NCBI RefSeq assembly: GCF_900177615.1
Contig: NZ_FXAP01000001.1
Location: 936,825 to 1,000,824 of the forward strand
DNA length: 64,000 nucleotides
Source of the DNA: Plantibacter flavus
GTDB taxonomy: Bacteria; Actinomycetota; Actinomycetes; Actinomycetales; Microbacteriaceae
Reading direction: 5' to 3'
The notes under the pieces are model-generated. The model made no database searches, was not told where the DNA came from, and saw only the letters and a list, made by a program, of their open reading frames with translations. The position numbers and the translations under genes were made by a program. Every line of letters starts with the position of its first letter. The first letter of the stretch is position 1. Positions 51,189-60,707 of this stretch are shown here, in pieces.

Positions 51189-53323
51189 CGACGACACAGC
51201 CGCTCACGACCGGAACCGACACGATCGCCTGGTTCTCCGGCGACCAGCGCTGGACACAGCTGACCTTCGTCGAGGACGACCCGCTCCACTTCGACCTCGA
51301 TGCGTGGGCCGACGTCATGGACCGGACCGCGTCGACCGCGATCTGCATCAGCGCCGGCGGATACATCGCGTTCTATCCGACCTCGATCCCGTTGCACTAC
51401 CGCAGCCGGCACCTGGGTGACCGCGACCTCCTCGGAGAGATCGTCGACCTCGCGCGCAGCCGCGGCATGGTCGTCATGGCCCGCATCGACCCGCACGCCG
51501 TGCATCGTGACGTCCACGACGCGCACCCGGAGTGGATCGCCCGGACCGAGGACGGGGAGGTGCAGGAGCACTGGGCGCACCCGGGCACCTTCGTGACCGA
51601 TGCGTTCGGCGACTACAACTGGGAGTTCACGACGGAGGTCGCTCGCGAGGTCACCGCGGACTACGACATCGACGCGGTGTTCGCCAACCGCTGGCAGGGC
51701 CACGGGCCCGGGTACACCGAGACCGCGCAGCGACTCTTCCGCGCGGCGTCCGGGCTCGCGCTCCCGACCTCGCGCGACGCCGTCGACGGGGAGTCCTGGC
51801 AGGCCTACCGGGGGTGGCGCCGGGAACGGCTGAGCGACCTGGTCGCGCACTGGGACGCGGCGGTCCAGGACGTGAAGCCGGAGGTGCGCTTCATCCCCAA
51901 CCTCGGCTCCTTCGCAGCGGGCGAGCTCCGCGACGATGTCGCCCGCCTGCACGTCCCGTTCTTCCTCGTCGACCACCAGGCGCGCAACGAAGGGGAGACC
52001 CAGTGGGCGGCCGGCCGTGACGCGAAGCGGACCCGGTCCATCCACCCCGACAAGCCCGTCGGGCTCATCACCTCCGTCGGGCCCGAGTCGCACGGGTACC
52101 GCTGGAAGGACTCCGTCAACGCGGGTCAGGAGACCGTCGGTTGGATCGTCGACGGCTTCGTGCACGGGGCGTTCCCGTGGTTCACGAAATTCGCCGCGCG
52201 GATCCACGACACGCGCTGGATCCCTGCGGTCGAACGGGCGTTCACCTTGCACCGCGAGATCGGTGCGACCTGGCAGCAGGCGCGCCCGGTCGCGGAAGTC
52301 TGCGTCTGGGACGTGGACAACGCCTTCGCCGATGCCCGCACGCGACGGGCCGCCTCCGGCATGTACCAGGCACTCGTCGAACTGCGGACGCCGTTCGAGT
52401 TCGTCGGCCCGCGTGGCCTGCACCGGCTCGGGCTTCCTGAGACGAGGGTGGTGGTCCTCCCCGAGATCGACGAGATCGACGAGCGGTCCGCCGCCGCATT
52501 GCGTGCCTTCGTCGAGGGCGGCGGCGAACTCGTGGTGACGGGTGCCGGCCCCCTGATCGACGGCGGTACACCGCTCGTGACTGAGCTGACAGGCGCGCAG
52601 CTGACCGCCCGCTCGGCAGGAGTCGTGCGCAACAACTACGTACAGCGGTCGTCCGACGGCACCCTCGCCGCCGGGCTGGACGGTGCGGACCGCATCATCG
52701 GTGGAACCCGTCTGGCGCGTTTCGCGCCGAGCGCCGAGGCGAGCGTGCACTGGCGGTTCGTGCCGGATCACCCCGACCTCCCCATGGAGGAGGTCTATCC
52801 GCGGAGCGAGGCCGTGGACCCCGCGGTGTTCCGTGCGTCGCTGGTCGCGTCGGACGCTGGCGGGACGGTGCCGGCGCACGCTGGGACGGTCCAGGTCATC
52901 GGATTCAACCTCGCCGAGCTGTACCACGAGACGCTCCTCGGAGACCACCTCACCCTGCTCGGCAACACGGTCGAGGCCGCGCTCGGGGGATCGAGTCTGG
53001 TCCGCATCGACGGCCCGGGCCTCCTGGATGCGGCGGTGTGGACGGACGGGGAGGCGTTCATGCTCGCCTTCGCCAACCTCACCGACCCGCTGGCGATGCG
53101 CGGCCAGCAGCGCGCGGTGACCGAGCTCTCCGGCATCCGGGTGCGGATCGACGCCGCCCGTCTGTCGGAGGCCACGGGGCGTCCCGTCGTCCCGGCCGAG
53201 CTCTCGGCCGAGGTGGTCCTCGACGATCGGCGGACGCCGGCGCCGCTGGCGGTGGTCGACGGCACGATCATCGTGGAGCTCCCGACCGTCCGCGAGCTCG
53301 GGATGATCAGACTCACCTCCTGA
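51185..53323 (+). CDS. Putative glycosidase, GHL6-like with beta-galactosidase trimerisation-type domain (second)
   Basis: 712 residues, no signal, cytoplasmic. Same overall design as the protein at 44947: barrel with V-V-M-A-R-I-D-P-H-A, H-P-E-W-I-A-R and Y-D-I-D-A-V-F-A-N-R-W, then a GATase-like domain (V-V-V-L-P-E-I-D-E) and a beta-rich end. The two differ in the Cys cluster after the F-A-N-R-W strand, which is absent here. Coupled to the permease gene by ATGA. Probable intracellular breakdown of the imported sugar; reaction unknown. Followed by a terminator hairpin. Confidence 0.65.
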   Translation: MTTTQPLTTGTDTIAWFSGDQRWTQLTFVEDDPLHFDLDAWADVMDRTASTAICISAGGYIAFYPTSIPLHYRSRHLGDRDLLGEIVDLARSRGMVVMARIDPHAVHRDVHDAHPEWIARTEDGEVQEHWAHPGTFVTDAFGDYNWEFTTEVAREVTADYDIDAVFANRWQGHGPGYTETAQRLFRAASGLALPTSRDAVDGESWQAYRGWRRERLSDLVAHWDAAVQDVKPEVRFIPNLGSFAAGELRDDVARLHVPFFLVDHQARNEGETQWAAGRDAKRTRSIHPDKPVGLITSVGPESHGYRWKDSVNAGQETVGWIVDGFVHGAFPWFTKFAARIHDTRWIPAVERAFTLHREIGATWQQARPVAEVCVWDVDNAFADARTRRAASGMYQALVELRTPFEFVGPRGLHRLGLPETRVVVLPEIDEIDERSAAALRAFVEGGGELVVTGAGPLIDGGTPLVTELTGAQLTARSAGVVRNNYVQRSSDGTLAAGLDGADRIIGGTRLARFAPSAEASVHWRFVPDHPDLPMEEVYPRSEAVDPAVFRASLVASDAGGTVPAHAGTVQVIGFNLAELYHETLLGDHLTLLGNTVEAALGGSSLVRIDGPGLLDAAVWTDGEAFMLAFANLTDPLAMRGQQRAVTELSGIRVRIDAARLSEATGRPVVPAELSAEVVLDDRRTPAPLAVVDGTIIVELPTVRELGMIRLTS

Positions 53324-53354
53324 GGCGGGTGATGCGGGCTCACACCTGCTGATC

Positions 53355-53382
53355 GGGGTCGGCACCGCACGGTGTCGGCCCC
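53355..53382. terminator. Bidirectional terminator hairpin
   Basis: GGGGTCGGCACCG and CGGTGTCGGCCCC pair along 13 positions, two of them G-U in RNA, separated by CA. It lies 31 bp after the GHL6-like stop and 19 bp from the stop of the convergent LacI gene. Confidence 0.75.
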
Positions 53383-53401
53383 GCGACGCGTTCCGGCCTG
53401 A

Positions 53402-54454
53402 TCAGCGGCTGCGTGGTGGGGCGGTCGACTGTCGGACGATGAGCACCGGCTTCTCGAGCGGTACGTCCTCCTCGATCGTCTCGCCGAGGAGGCCGAGGAG
53501 CTTCGCCGCCGCCGCCCGTCCACGCTGGAACGCGAAGCGCTGGACGGTCGTGAGCTGGGGGTCCACCCATTCACCGACCTCGAGCCCTTCGAACCCCACG
53601 ACTGAGACGTCCTCGGGGACCCGGAGGCCACGGCTCTGGATGGTCCGCATCCCGGCGATCGCCATGGTGTCGGTGCCGTAGAGGATCGCCGTCGGCGGCG
53701 CCGCGACGTCGAGGAGCCGGCTCGTCTCCTCGGCGGCGGCGGCAGGCGAATAGCCGACGCTCGACACGGAGTGTGGGGTGAGCCCGTGGTGAGCGAGTCG
53801 GGCGGTGAACGCCTCGCGTCGGATGTTCGGGAGCACGAACCCGGCGGGGCCGCTCACGAACGCGACATCGCGGTGGCCCAGGCCGACGAGGTGATCGACC
53901 GTCTCGGGGATGCCGGCGCTCGGCGGGTCCGCATCGATGTAGTCGACCACACCCGGCTTCCACGGGGTGCCGACGAGCACTGCGGGCACTCCGAGATCGC
54001 GCATGAGGTCGAAGCGGGTGTCGCCGACGACCGAGTTGGTGAGGATGACGCCGTCCATCCGCTGACGTTCCGCCAACGACCGGTAGAACGCCGACTCGTC
54101 GTGATGTCCAGTGAGGAAGACGTTCAGCAGGAGGCCGTACTCACGGGGACTCAGGAGGGACTCGATCCCGGAGATGAGCCCGACATTGGCAGCACCGACC
54201 TCGGGAACCGGGGAGGAGCTGGTGAGAACGAGCCCGATCGCCTGGGCGCGGGAGGTCCGGAGGGCGATCGCAGCCGGGTTCGGCGTCCAGTTGAGTTTGC
54301 GTGCGGCTTCCCGGACACGCTCGGCGGTCGGCGGCGAGATGCGGCCCGTGCCGTTGAAGACCTTCGACACCGCGCCGGCCGACACGCCCGCGAGCGCGGC
54401 GACATCGGAGATGGTGGGGCGGCCGTGTTTCCGGCGCCCGGCAGGTGAGGTCAT
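53402..54454 (-). CDS. LacI family transcriptional regulator
   Basis: 350 residues. N-terminal HTH and hinge (T-I-S-D-V-A-A-L-A-G-V-S-A-G-A-V-S-K-V-F-N-G) and periplasmic-binding-like effector domain (V-A-F-V-S-G-P-A-G, D-T-M-A-I-A-G, V-S-V-V-G-F-E-G). ATG 54454 has AAAGGAC upstream. Convergent with the second ABC/GHL6-like operon and the likeliest regulator of it, with a sugar as inducer. Confidence 0.93.
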   Translation of the reverse strand: MTSPAGRRKHGRPTISDVAALAGVSAGAVSKVFNGTGRISPPTAERVREAARKLNWTPNPAAIALRTSRAQAIGLVLTSSSPVPEVGAANVGLISGIESLLSPREYGLLLNVFLTGHHDESAFYRSLAERQRMDGVILTNSVVGDTRFDLMRDLGVPAVLVGTPWKPGVVDYIDADPPSAGIPETVDHLVGLGHRDVAFVSGPAGFVLPNIRREAFTARLAHHGLTPHSVSSVGYSPAAAAEETSRLLDVAAPPTAILYGTDTMAIAGMRTIQSRGLRVPEDVSVVGFEGLEVGEWVDPQLTTVQRFAFQRGRAAAAKLLGLLGETIEEDVPLEKPVLIVRQSTAPPRSR

Positions 54455-54520
54455 GGCCGTGTCGTCCTTTCGCCTTCAGCCTATTGGGCGGGACGCTCGA
54501 ACCGGTGGAGCGGCGTGGGT

Positions 54521-55411
54521 TCAGAGGCCGAGGCGGTCGAGCTGCTCCTCGAACCGGATCTGCACGTCCTCCGGCTCGGCGTCCTCGACGGTGCTCCAGA
54601 TCGCGTCGAGCTCCTGTTGGACGGACGCCGGGAGGGCGGCGAACCTCTCATCCCACGCGGCGATCGGCGTCCAGTAGCCGACGACCTTGAACCGGGTGGC
54701 CGGGAGCCCGAGTTCCTTGCGGAGATACTTGCGGACGTCGCGGAGGGCCACCGTCTCGCCGGCCACCCAGATGTAGCCCTGATCGAGCGGGAGGCGCTCG
54801 TCCACGACACTCCGGACGAGTCGACCCAACGCACTCGGGCCGTGTCCGTTGCCGCCCATCACCCAGGTCACCGTCACGTCGTCGTTCGTCTCGATCGAGA
54901 TCCGATCCTGCTCGCCCGGCACCTCGAGCACCACGCGGGTCCGCCGTCCGCGCGGAGTCTGTGCGACGATGCGCCTGACTGCGGGAAGGCCGGTGAGGTC
55001 CGCGACGAGCACCTGCCAATCGATGTCGGCGGGCGGCGTGTACAGACCGGTGGGCGAGTTCAGGCCGAGCACGTGCCCGGGCCGGGCGCGAGCCGCCCAC
55101 GGCCCCGCGACCCCGGCCTCGTGCACGACGAAGTCGATGTCGATCTCGACGGGGTCCTGCCGTACGGCGCTGATCGTGTAGGTCCGCATCGGTGCCTGCG
55201 GTGAGCCCTCCGGCGTCTCCCACCAGTCGCCTGCCGGTACCGGGAGCGAGACCTCCGTCGGGTCGGCACCGTGGGGGAAGAAGACGCGGACGTACTCATC
55301 GCCGGTGCCGGTGCTGACGAAGTCCTCGACGCCCGGACCGCCGAGGGTGATGCGGATCAGGTTCGGGCTCAGGGGTGTCGATGCGGTCACGATGCCGCGG
55401 TGGATCTTCAT
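54521..55411 (-). CDS. Siderophore-interacting protein (FAD ferric-siderophore reductase)
   Basis: 296 residues. FAD-binding barrel with the R-T-Y-T-I-S motif (residues 76-81), then the SIP NAD(P)H-binding domain with V-L-V-A-D-L-T-G-L-P-A and W-V-A-G-E. Members reduce Fe(III) in imported siderophores to free the iron. ATG 55411 overlaps the stop of the ABC half-transporter gene (ATGA); last gene of the iron operon. Confidence 0.93.
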   Translation of the reverse strand: MKIHRGIVTASTPLSPNLIRITLGGPGVEDFVSTGTGDEYVRVFFPHGADPTEVSLPVPAGDWWETPEGSPQAPMRTYTISAVRQDPVEIDIDFVVHEAGVAGPWAARARPGHVLGLNSPTGLYTPPADIDWQVLVADLTGLPAVRRIVAQTPRGRRTRVVLEVPGEQDRISIETNDDVTVTWVMGGNGHGPSALGRLVRSVVDERLPLDQGYIWVAGETVALRDVRKYLRKELGLPATRFKVVGYWTPIAAWDERFAALPASVQQELDAIWSTVEDAEPEDVQIRFEEQLDRLGL

Positions 55412-57219
55412 GGCGTCTCGGCCTCTCGGGTCGGTTCGGTGTACTGGGTCGGATGCGGGCTGTGCGCGAGCCAGGACTCGCGGTAGGGGCCGGGGGAGGC
55501 GAGGAGTTCCGCGTGCGTGCCGTGTTGGACGATCCGACCGTCCGCGAAGACCGCGATCCGGTCGGCGGTGGAGGCCTGCTCCAACCGGTGCGCGATCAGC
55601 AGCGCGGTCCGGTCCGTCCGGAGGGCGGCGATCGCCGCTTCGACGGCGTCGCGATGGTGCAAGCCGACGTCGGCCGTCGCCTCATCGAGGATCACGATCG
55701 CCGGGTCCGCCAAGAACGCCCGAGCGACCGCGAGTTGCTGGATGCGTCCCTCGTCCAGCGGCACGGGCGATGGCCTCGAGCCGGTCGGGTCCGCCGCCGG
55801 GTCGTCCTGCAACGCGGTGACCGCCCACTCGGCTCCGACGGCACGGAGCGCCGAGACCATCTCGTCCCGGCTGGCGTCCGGCGCGCCGAGCCTGAGGTTG
55901 TCGGCGATCGAGCCACGGAAGTGGTGGAGCTCCTGCGACAGGTAGTACGGGGTGTGGCCGACGAGCACCCGCCCCGACGTCGGGGGATGGTGCCCGGCGA
56001 CGACCCGCGCCAGGGTGCTCTTGCCCGAGCCGGACGTGCCGACGAGCGCCGTGGTCGTCCCGGGCGGTACGTCCAGGGTGACCTGCGTGATCCCGCGGTC
56101 CGTGGTCGGATAGCGGAACGTCAGGTCGTGCACTCGGATCGCCGGCGGTGCGGTGACACCGTCTGCGGCACCGCCGACGGGCGAGGGTGACTTCGGCATC
56201 GCGGACGACGCCGCCGCGAGGTCGATGACCCCGACGAGCCGAGCCAGCCCGACCGTGGCCCGCTGGATGTCGTCGAGCCCGAAGATGAGCCGGCCGACCG
56301 GATCGAACAGTCGGTGGAACAGGAGCGCGGCGGTGGTCACGAGTCCGACGGTGATCGTTCCCTGCAGGTTGAGGAGGAAGCCGGTCGCCAGGATCGCGGA
56401 CAGTCCGATGAGCTCACCCGAGTTGATCCATCGGAACAAACGGTTCGCGACGCGCACGCCCTCGATCTGCGCGTCGATGGAGGCGGCCGCGCGTTGCCGG
56501 ACACGTTCGAGCGCGTGGTCCGTGCCCACGAACGCGGCGAGGGTCTCCGCGCCGTCGACCGCGTCCAGCACAGCCTGACTACGCGATGCCTCGCGGATCC
56601 GGACCGCGCGGAACACCACTCGGGATCGCCGGAGGAACGCACGGGTCCCGAGGACATAGCACGGCGCCGAGGCGAGACCGGCGAGCGCGAGCCACGGGTC
56701 GACGGCTGCGAGGGCGACGGCCGACACCCCGATCGCGAAGCCGGCGGAGAGCAGTGTCGGGGCGACGTTCCCGCCGGCCTCCGCGACCGCGTCGACGTCG
56801 CCGGTGACCCGGGACAGGAGATCGGCACGCTCACCGTCGTCGACGGTGCTCACCGGGAGCCGCATGGCCGAGGCGAACACGTCCTCGCGCAGTTCGGCGA
56901 GCAGGTCCTGCACCAGCCCCGTGAGCACGCGAGTCGCCCACAGCGTCACCGCGACGGCCCCGACAGCGCCGACGGCGGCTCCGGCCACCCAGCCTGAGAC
57001 GACGCTCAGCCCGGCATCGGAAGCGACGGCGTCCACGATCCGCCCGAGACACGCGGGCATCACGACGCCCAGTGCAGCTGCTGCGAGGAAGAGGACCACC
57101 ACGGCGGCGGTCCGTCCGCGGTGTCGTCGGAGGAGGGCACCGACGACGGTTCGGACGCGGGAGCCGTCGGCGACGGGCAGCATCTCGGCGGTGGTGGCCT
57201 CCGTGGCGTGATCAATCAT
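55408..57219 (-). CDS. ABC exporter-fold half-transporter, subunit with intact Walker A
   Basis: 603 residues: six-helix membrane domain (about 35-330) then an ATPase domain. Walker A is canonical (G-T-S-G-S-G-K-S-T, 394-402), Walker B is I-V-I-L-D-E (508-513) and the switch His is in I-A-H-R (544). The signature, normally L-S-G-G-Q, reads L-D-E-G-R-I-Q-Q (about 489-496), so this subunit cannot complete a normal partner site. Overlaps the other half-transporter gene by 8 bp, so they form a heterodimer. Similar pairs (IrtAB, YbtPQ) import siderophores despite the exporter fold; others export them. Confidence 0.92.
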   Translation of the reverse strand: MIDHATEATTAEMLPVADGSRVRTVVGALLRRHRGRTAAVVVLFLAAAALGVVMPACLGRIVDAVASDAGLSVVSGWVAGAAVGAVGAVAVTLWATRVLTGLVQDLLAELREDVFASAMRLPVSTVDDGERADLLSRVTGDVDAVAEAGGNVAPTLLSAGFAIGVSAVALAAVDPWLALAGLASAPCYVLGTRAFLRRSRVVFRAVRIREASRSQAVLDAVDGAETLAAFVGTDHALERVRQRAAASIDAQIEGVRVANRLFRWINSGELIGLSAILATGFLLNLQGTITVGLVTTAALLFHRLFDPVGRLIFGLDDIQRATVGLARLVGVIDLAAASSAMPKSPSPVGGAADGVTAPPAIRVHDLTFRYPTTDRGITQVTLDVPPGTTTALVGTSGSGKSTLARVVAGHHPPTSGRVLVGHTPYYLSQELHHFRGSIADNLRLGAPDASRDEMVSALRAVGAEWAVTALQDDPAADPTGSRPSPVPLDEGRIQQLAVARAFLADPAIVILDEATADVGLHHRDAVEAAIAALRTDRTALLIAHRLEQASTADRIAVFADGRIVQHGTHAELLASPGPYRESWLAHSPHPTQYTEPTREAETP

Positions 57220-58864
57220 GGCGGGTCTCCGAACCGGGAGTGAGATCGATGATCCGGTCGCAGGCGTTCAACAGGACCGGCGAGGTGGTGATGACGACGA
57301 CGGTGCCCTCGTGCGCCGCGAGCGCTCGGGCGATGCGGGTCTCCGTGAGGACGTCGACGGCCGACGTCGGTTCGTCGAGGACGAGCACGTCCGCACCGGC
57401 ATGGAGCGCCCTGGCGATGCCGACGCGCTGGCGCTGCCCGCCGGAGAGCCGTCTGCCCGCCTCACCGACCGGTGACGACCAGCCGCCGAGCTGCACGACC
57501 GCGTCGTCGAGCGCCGCCATGCCCACGAACACCGCATCCGGGTCGCCGGTCGCGTCATGACCGCGGACCGCCTCCGCCAGGGTGCCGCTCATGATGCGCT
57601 GGCCGTGCGGTGGCGCGACGACACGACGGCGGTACGCCACCGGGTCGAGGTCCAGCTGATCGACGAGTCTGCCGTCGACGGCGAGCGAGACGCTGCCGCG
57701 CTCGGCGGGGGTCCGCATGCCGAGCAGACGGGAGAGGGCGCGCGCCGTGTCGCTGTCGGGCGGCCGGACGCCGAGCAGTTCACCAGCACGGACGTCCACC
57801 GGTCGGTCCTGGTGTTCGGGGTGGAAGGACAGCACGACGTCGGTCGCAAGGCCGGAGTCGGACGGCTCGTCCAGCCGACCGCCCGCTTCGAGCAGGTCGT
57901 CGGCGTCGACGACCGCGGCCAAGCGCTTGGCGGAGGCGAGCTTGTGGATCCAGTTGGACGGGAATGATCCCGCCTGTGCGAGGTATCCGCTGATGAACTG
58001 CGCGAGGCCGAGCACCGTCACGAGCTCGCCGATGCTGATCCGCCCCTCCGCGGCGAACCACGCGGACAGGCCGACGAGTGCGGCCATGACGAACGCCGCC
58101 AGCGTGCCGCTCACGGCGTCGAAGAGGGCGAGGGACCGCCCGGCGGACGTCGCTGCGCGTCGTGAGACGTCACTGGCGGCGTCATACCGGCGCACGGCCT
58201 CAGCACGCCCGCCGATGCCCACGAGCACTCGGAACCCGCTCATGAAGTCGGCGGCCACCGCTCCGGCCTCGGTCGCCGCCCGTTGCTCGGCGAACCCGCG
58301 GCGCTCCAGCGGGCGTGATACGACGCGCATGACGAGCATCATCCCGATGGTCGACACGAACACCACGAGCGTCGCCACGGGCGAGATCACCGACATCGCC
58401 AGGGCGGCTCCGATGATCGCAGCGATGGTGGCGGACTGCTGCGCGACCGACCAGGCGACGCCGGCCACCCGGTAGGTGTCGGACGTGACGACCGTCAGGG
58501 CCTCACCCGCCGAAAGGTTCTGTCGTGAGAGCTGCGGCCGAAGCATCCGGGACAGCGTGAGGTGCCGGAGCGCCTGTTCGCCGTGCCCGTAGATCGACAC
58601 CATGAGCCGCGAGGCCGACTGGTAGCTCACCGTCAGGACGAGGAAGGTTCCGACCAGGACACCGATCCAGACCCCGAGGGCGACCGGATCGGACGGCACC
58701 ACCGCGCGGTCGATGGTCGCCCCGACGATCACGGGGATCGCCGCCTCCGACAGGGCGTGCACGATGAGGAGGCCGGTCGCGGCGACGAGCATGGCGCCGC
58801 GACCGTCCGCTCCCAGCGCGATGCCGAAGAGGCGCCGCGGCGTCCTCGTCGTCGTCCCGCTCAC
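57212..58864 (-). CDS. ABC exporter-fold half-transporter, subunit with degenerate Walker A
   Basis: 550 residues: six-helix membrane domain (about 25-320) and an ATPase domain. The Walker A position reads G-V-R-P-P-D-S-D-T (about 365-373), lacking G-K-S/T, and the switch His is replaced (V-I-T-T-S-P, near 526). The signature R-L-S-G-G-Q-R-Q-R (473-477) and Walker B L-V-L-D-E (494-498) are normal. It would therefore donate the good signature to its partner's good Walker A while its own site is dead. GTG 58864 overlaps the preceding ATPase gene (GTGA); the ORF further upstream is shadow. Confidence 0.9.
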   Translation of the reverse strand: MSGTTTRTPRRLFGIALGADGRGAMLVAATGLLIVHALSEAAIPVIVGATIDRAVVPSDPVALGVWIGVLVGTFLVLTVSYQSASRLMVSIYGHGEQALRHLTLSRMLRPQLSRQNLSAGEALTVVTSDTYRVAGVAWSVAQQSATIAAIIGAALAMSVISPVATLVVFVSTIGMMLVMRVVSRPLERRGFAEQRAATEAGAVAADFMSGFRVLVGIGGRAEAVRRYDAASDVSRRAATSAGRSLALFDAVSGTLAAFVMAALVGLSAWFAAEGRISIGELVTVLGLAQFISGYLAQAGSFPSNWIHKLASAKRLAAVVDADDLLEAGGRLDEPSDSGLATDVVLSFHPEHQDRPVDVRAGELLGVRPPDSDTARALSRLLGMRTPAERGSVSLAVDGRLVDQLDLDPVAYRRRVVAPPHGQRIMSGTLAEAVRGHDATGDPDAVFVGMAALDDAVVQLGGWSSPVGEAGRRLSGGQRQRVGIARALHAGADVLVLDEPTSAVDVLTETRIARALAAHEGTVVVITTSPVLLNACDRIIDLTPGSETRHD

Positions 58865-59649
58865 CGGCTCCGCCGTCCGAGCGGGAGCACCAGCGGGGTA
58901 CCGGAGACGGGGTCGGTGATGACCTGGCACGGCAGGTCGTACACGGCCTCCACGAGGTCGGCGGTGATGATCTCCTGGGGATCGCCCTGGGCGACGATCG
59001 CACCGTCGCGCATCGCGACGAGATGCGTCGCATAGCGGGCGGCGTGGTTGAGGTCGTGGAGGACCGCGACGAGGGTGGTGCCGCTGCGGTGCAGATCCGT
59101 GAACAGCTCCATCAGCTCGATCTGGTGCGCGATGTCGAGGAAGGTCGTCGGCTCGTCGAGCAGCAGGTGCTTCGTCTGCTGGGCGAGTGCCATCGCCACC
59201 CAGACGCGTTGCCGCTGGCCGCCCGAGAGCTCGTCGACCAGCCGGCGGGACAGCTCCGTGACCCCGGTCGCGGCCATCGCCTCCGAGACAGCCGCTTCGT
59301 CGGCGCTGCTCCACGTCCGCATCGCGCTCTGGTGCGGGAACCGCCCACGCCCGACGAGGTCGGCGACGGTGATCCCGTCGGGGGCGATGGCGGATTGGGG
59401 GAGGAGCCCGAGTCGGCGAGCGGTGTCCTTCGGTTTCGACGCGCGGATGTCCGCCCCGTCGAGGAGGACGGCACCGGCGGTCGGGCGCAGGAGCCGTGCG
59501 AGTCCGCGGAGCAGGGTCGACTTGCCGCAGGCGTTCGGTCCGATGATGATCGTGAACGAGTCGTCCGGCACCTCGAGCGACAGCTCGGAGACGATCGGAG
59601 CATCGCCGTAGCCCAGGGTGAGGTCGCGGGCGAGGAGCGACGTGGTCAT
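58861..59649 (-). CDS. Iron-siderophore ABC transporter ATPase (FecE/FepC type)
   Basis: 262 residues. Walker A G-P-N-A-C-G-K-S-T (37-45), signature E-L-S-G-G-Q-R-Q-R, Walker B L-L-L-D-E-P-T-T-F-L-D and H-D-L-N-H-A-A-R-Y, the last typical of the siderophore/haem/B12 group. Follows the permease gene after 11 bp and is GTGA-coupled to the exporter-fold pair downstream. Confidence 0.95.
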   Translation of the reverse strand: MTTSLLARDLTLGYGDAPIVSELSLEVPDDSFTIIIGPNACGKSTLLRGLARLLRPTAGAVLLDGADIRASKPKDTARRLGLLPQSAIAPDGITVADLVGRGRFPHQSAMRTWSSADEAAVSEAMAATGVTELSRRLVDELSGGQRQRVWVAMALAQQTKHLLLDEPTTFLDIAHQIELMELFTDLHRSGTTLVAVLHDLNHAARYATHLVAMRDGAIVAQGDPQEIITADLVEAVYDLPCQVITDPVSGTPLVLPLGRRSR

Positions 59650-59660
59650 GGGAGTTCCTT

Positions 59661-60707
59661 TCACGTGCGGCGCACGAACTGGGCGGCCAGCAGGCAGGTC
59701 AGATAGATGCCACCGACCGAGAGCGTCACCACGCCGACCGGGACCGCGAGCAGCTGGGCGACGGCGTCGGAGACGACGACCAGGGCGGCTCCGGTGAGCA
59801 TCACCGGCGCGAGGCCCATCGGGGTGTTCGAGCGGGTGAGCCGTTGAGCGATCTGCGGGGCGGCCAAGGCGATGAACGAGATCGGGCCGGCCGCGGCGGT
59901 GACGAGCGCTACGAGGGCCACACCGACCACCATGGCGACCAGGCGAGTGCGTCCAGGACGCACCCCGAGGGCCATGGCGGCGTCGTCGCCCATCTCGAGG
60001 ACGGGGAGCGAACGTCGGAGTGGCCGAGCCAGCAGGGCGAACACGACGAAGGCCGTGGCGGCGGGGAGTAGCTGGTCGAAGCCGAGCGAGGCGAGGGATC
60101 CGGCCCCCCAGGTGGCCGCCATCATCGCCTGCTCGACGCTGACGGAGATGAGGATCCAGGAGGTGAGGGAGCCGAGCCCGGCCGAGACGCCGATGCCGAC
60201 GATGATCAGTCGGAAGGACGACATGGTGTGGCGGTTCGCGAGGACGGCGACGAGCAGGGCGGTCAGCAGGCCGCCGACGAGTGCCCCGGCGGCTTTGAAC
60301 AGGTAGGTGTTGAGCCCGAGGACGAGCATCGTCAGCGTCACGCCGAACTGCGCGCCGACACCGAACCCGATGATGTCCGGTGAGCCGAGCGGGTTGCGGG
60401 TGAGCGACTGGAAGATGCCTCCGGCGAGCGCGAGTGCCGCTCCGCAGAGCACCGCGAACAGCACCCGCGGCAGTCGCCACTCGGTCACGACCTGGCGGAC
60501 GTCCGGGTCGGACGCGGGGTCGACGATCGCCCGGATCACGGCGTCGAAGCTGATCTCGTACGCACCGATCGTCGTCGCGAACAGCCCTGCTCCGATGATC
60601 ACCACGACGAGAGCGAGGCACACGAGGACGGACCGCACGGGTACGAGCGTCGCGATGTGCGTGGTCTCCACGCGGATCAGCCGTCGTCCATGGTCGATGA
60701 CGCTCAC
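59661..60707 (-). CDS. Iron-siderophore ABC transporter permease (FecD/FepG type)
   Basis: 348 residues with about nine or ten helices. FecCD landmarks: R-L-P-R-V-L-F-A-V-L-C-G-A-A-L-A-L-A-G, N-P-L-G-S-P-D-I-I-G-F-G and A-A-P-Q-I-A-Q-R-L-T-R. GTG 60707 overlaps the partner permease stop (GTGA). Pairs with it to form the membrane channel. Confidence 0.94.
   Translation of the reverse strand: MSVIDHGRRLIRVETTHIATLVPVRSVLVCLALVVVIIGAGLFATTIGAYEISFDAVIRAIVDPASDPDVRQVVTEWRLPRVLFAVLCGAALALAGGIFQSLTRNPLGSPDIIGFGVGAQFGVTLTMLVLGLNTYLFKAAGALVGGLLTALLVAVLANRHTMSSFRLIIVGIGVSAGLGSLTSWILISVSVEQAMMAATWGAGSLASLGFDQLLPAATAFVVFALLARPLRRSLPVLEMGDDAAMALGVRPGRTRLVAMVVGVALVALVTAAAGPISFIALAAPQIAQRLTRSNTPMGLAPVMLTGAALVVVSDAVAQLLAVPVGVVTLSVGGIYLTCLLAAQFVRRT

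Noticed and set aside
51002-53365. 787-codon minus-strand open frame opposite the second GHL6-like gene
   Set aside because: Composition of a shadow frame, and it would cross the terminator and a permease gene.
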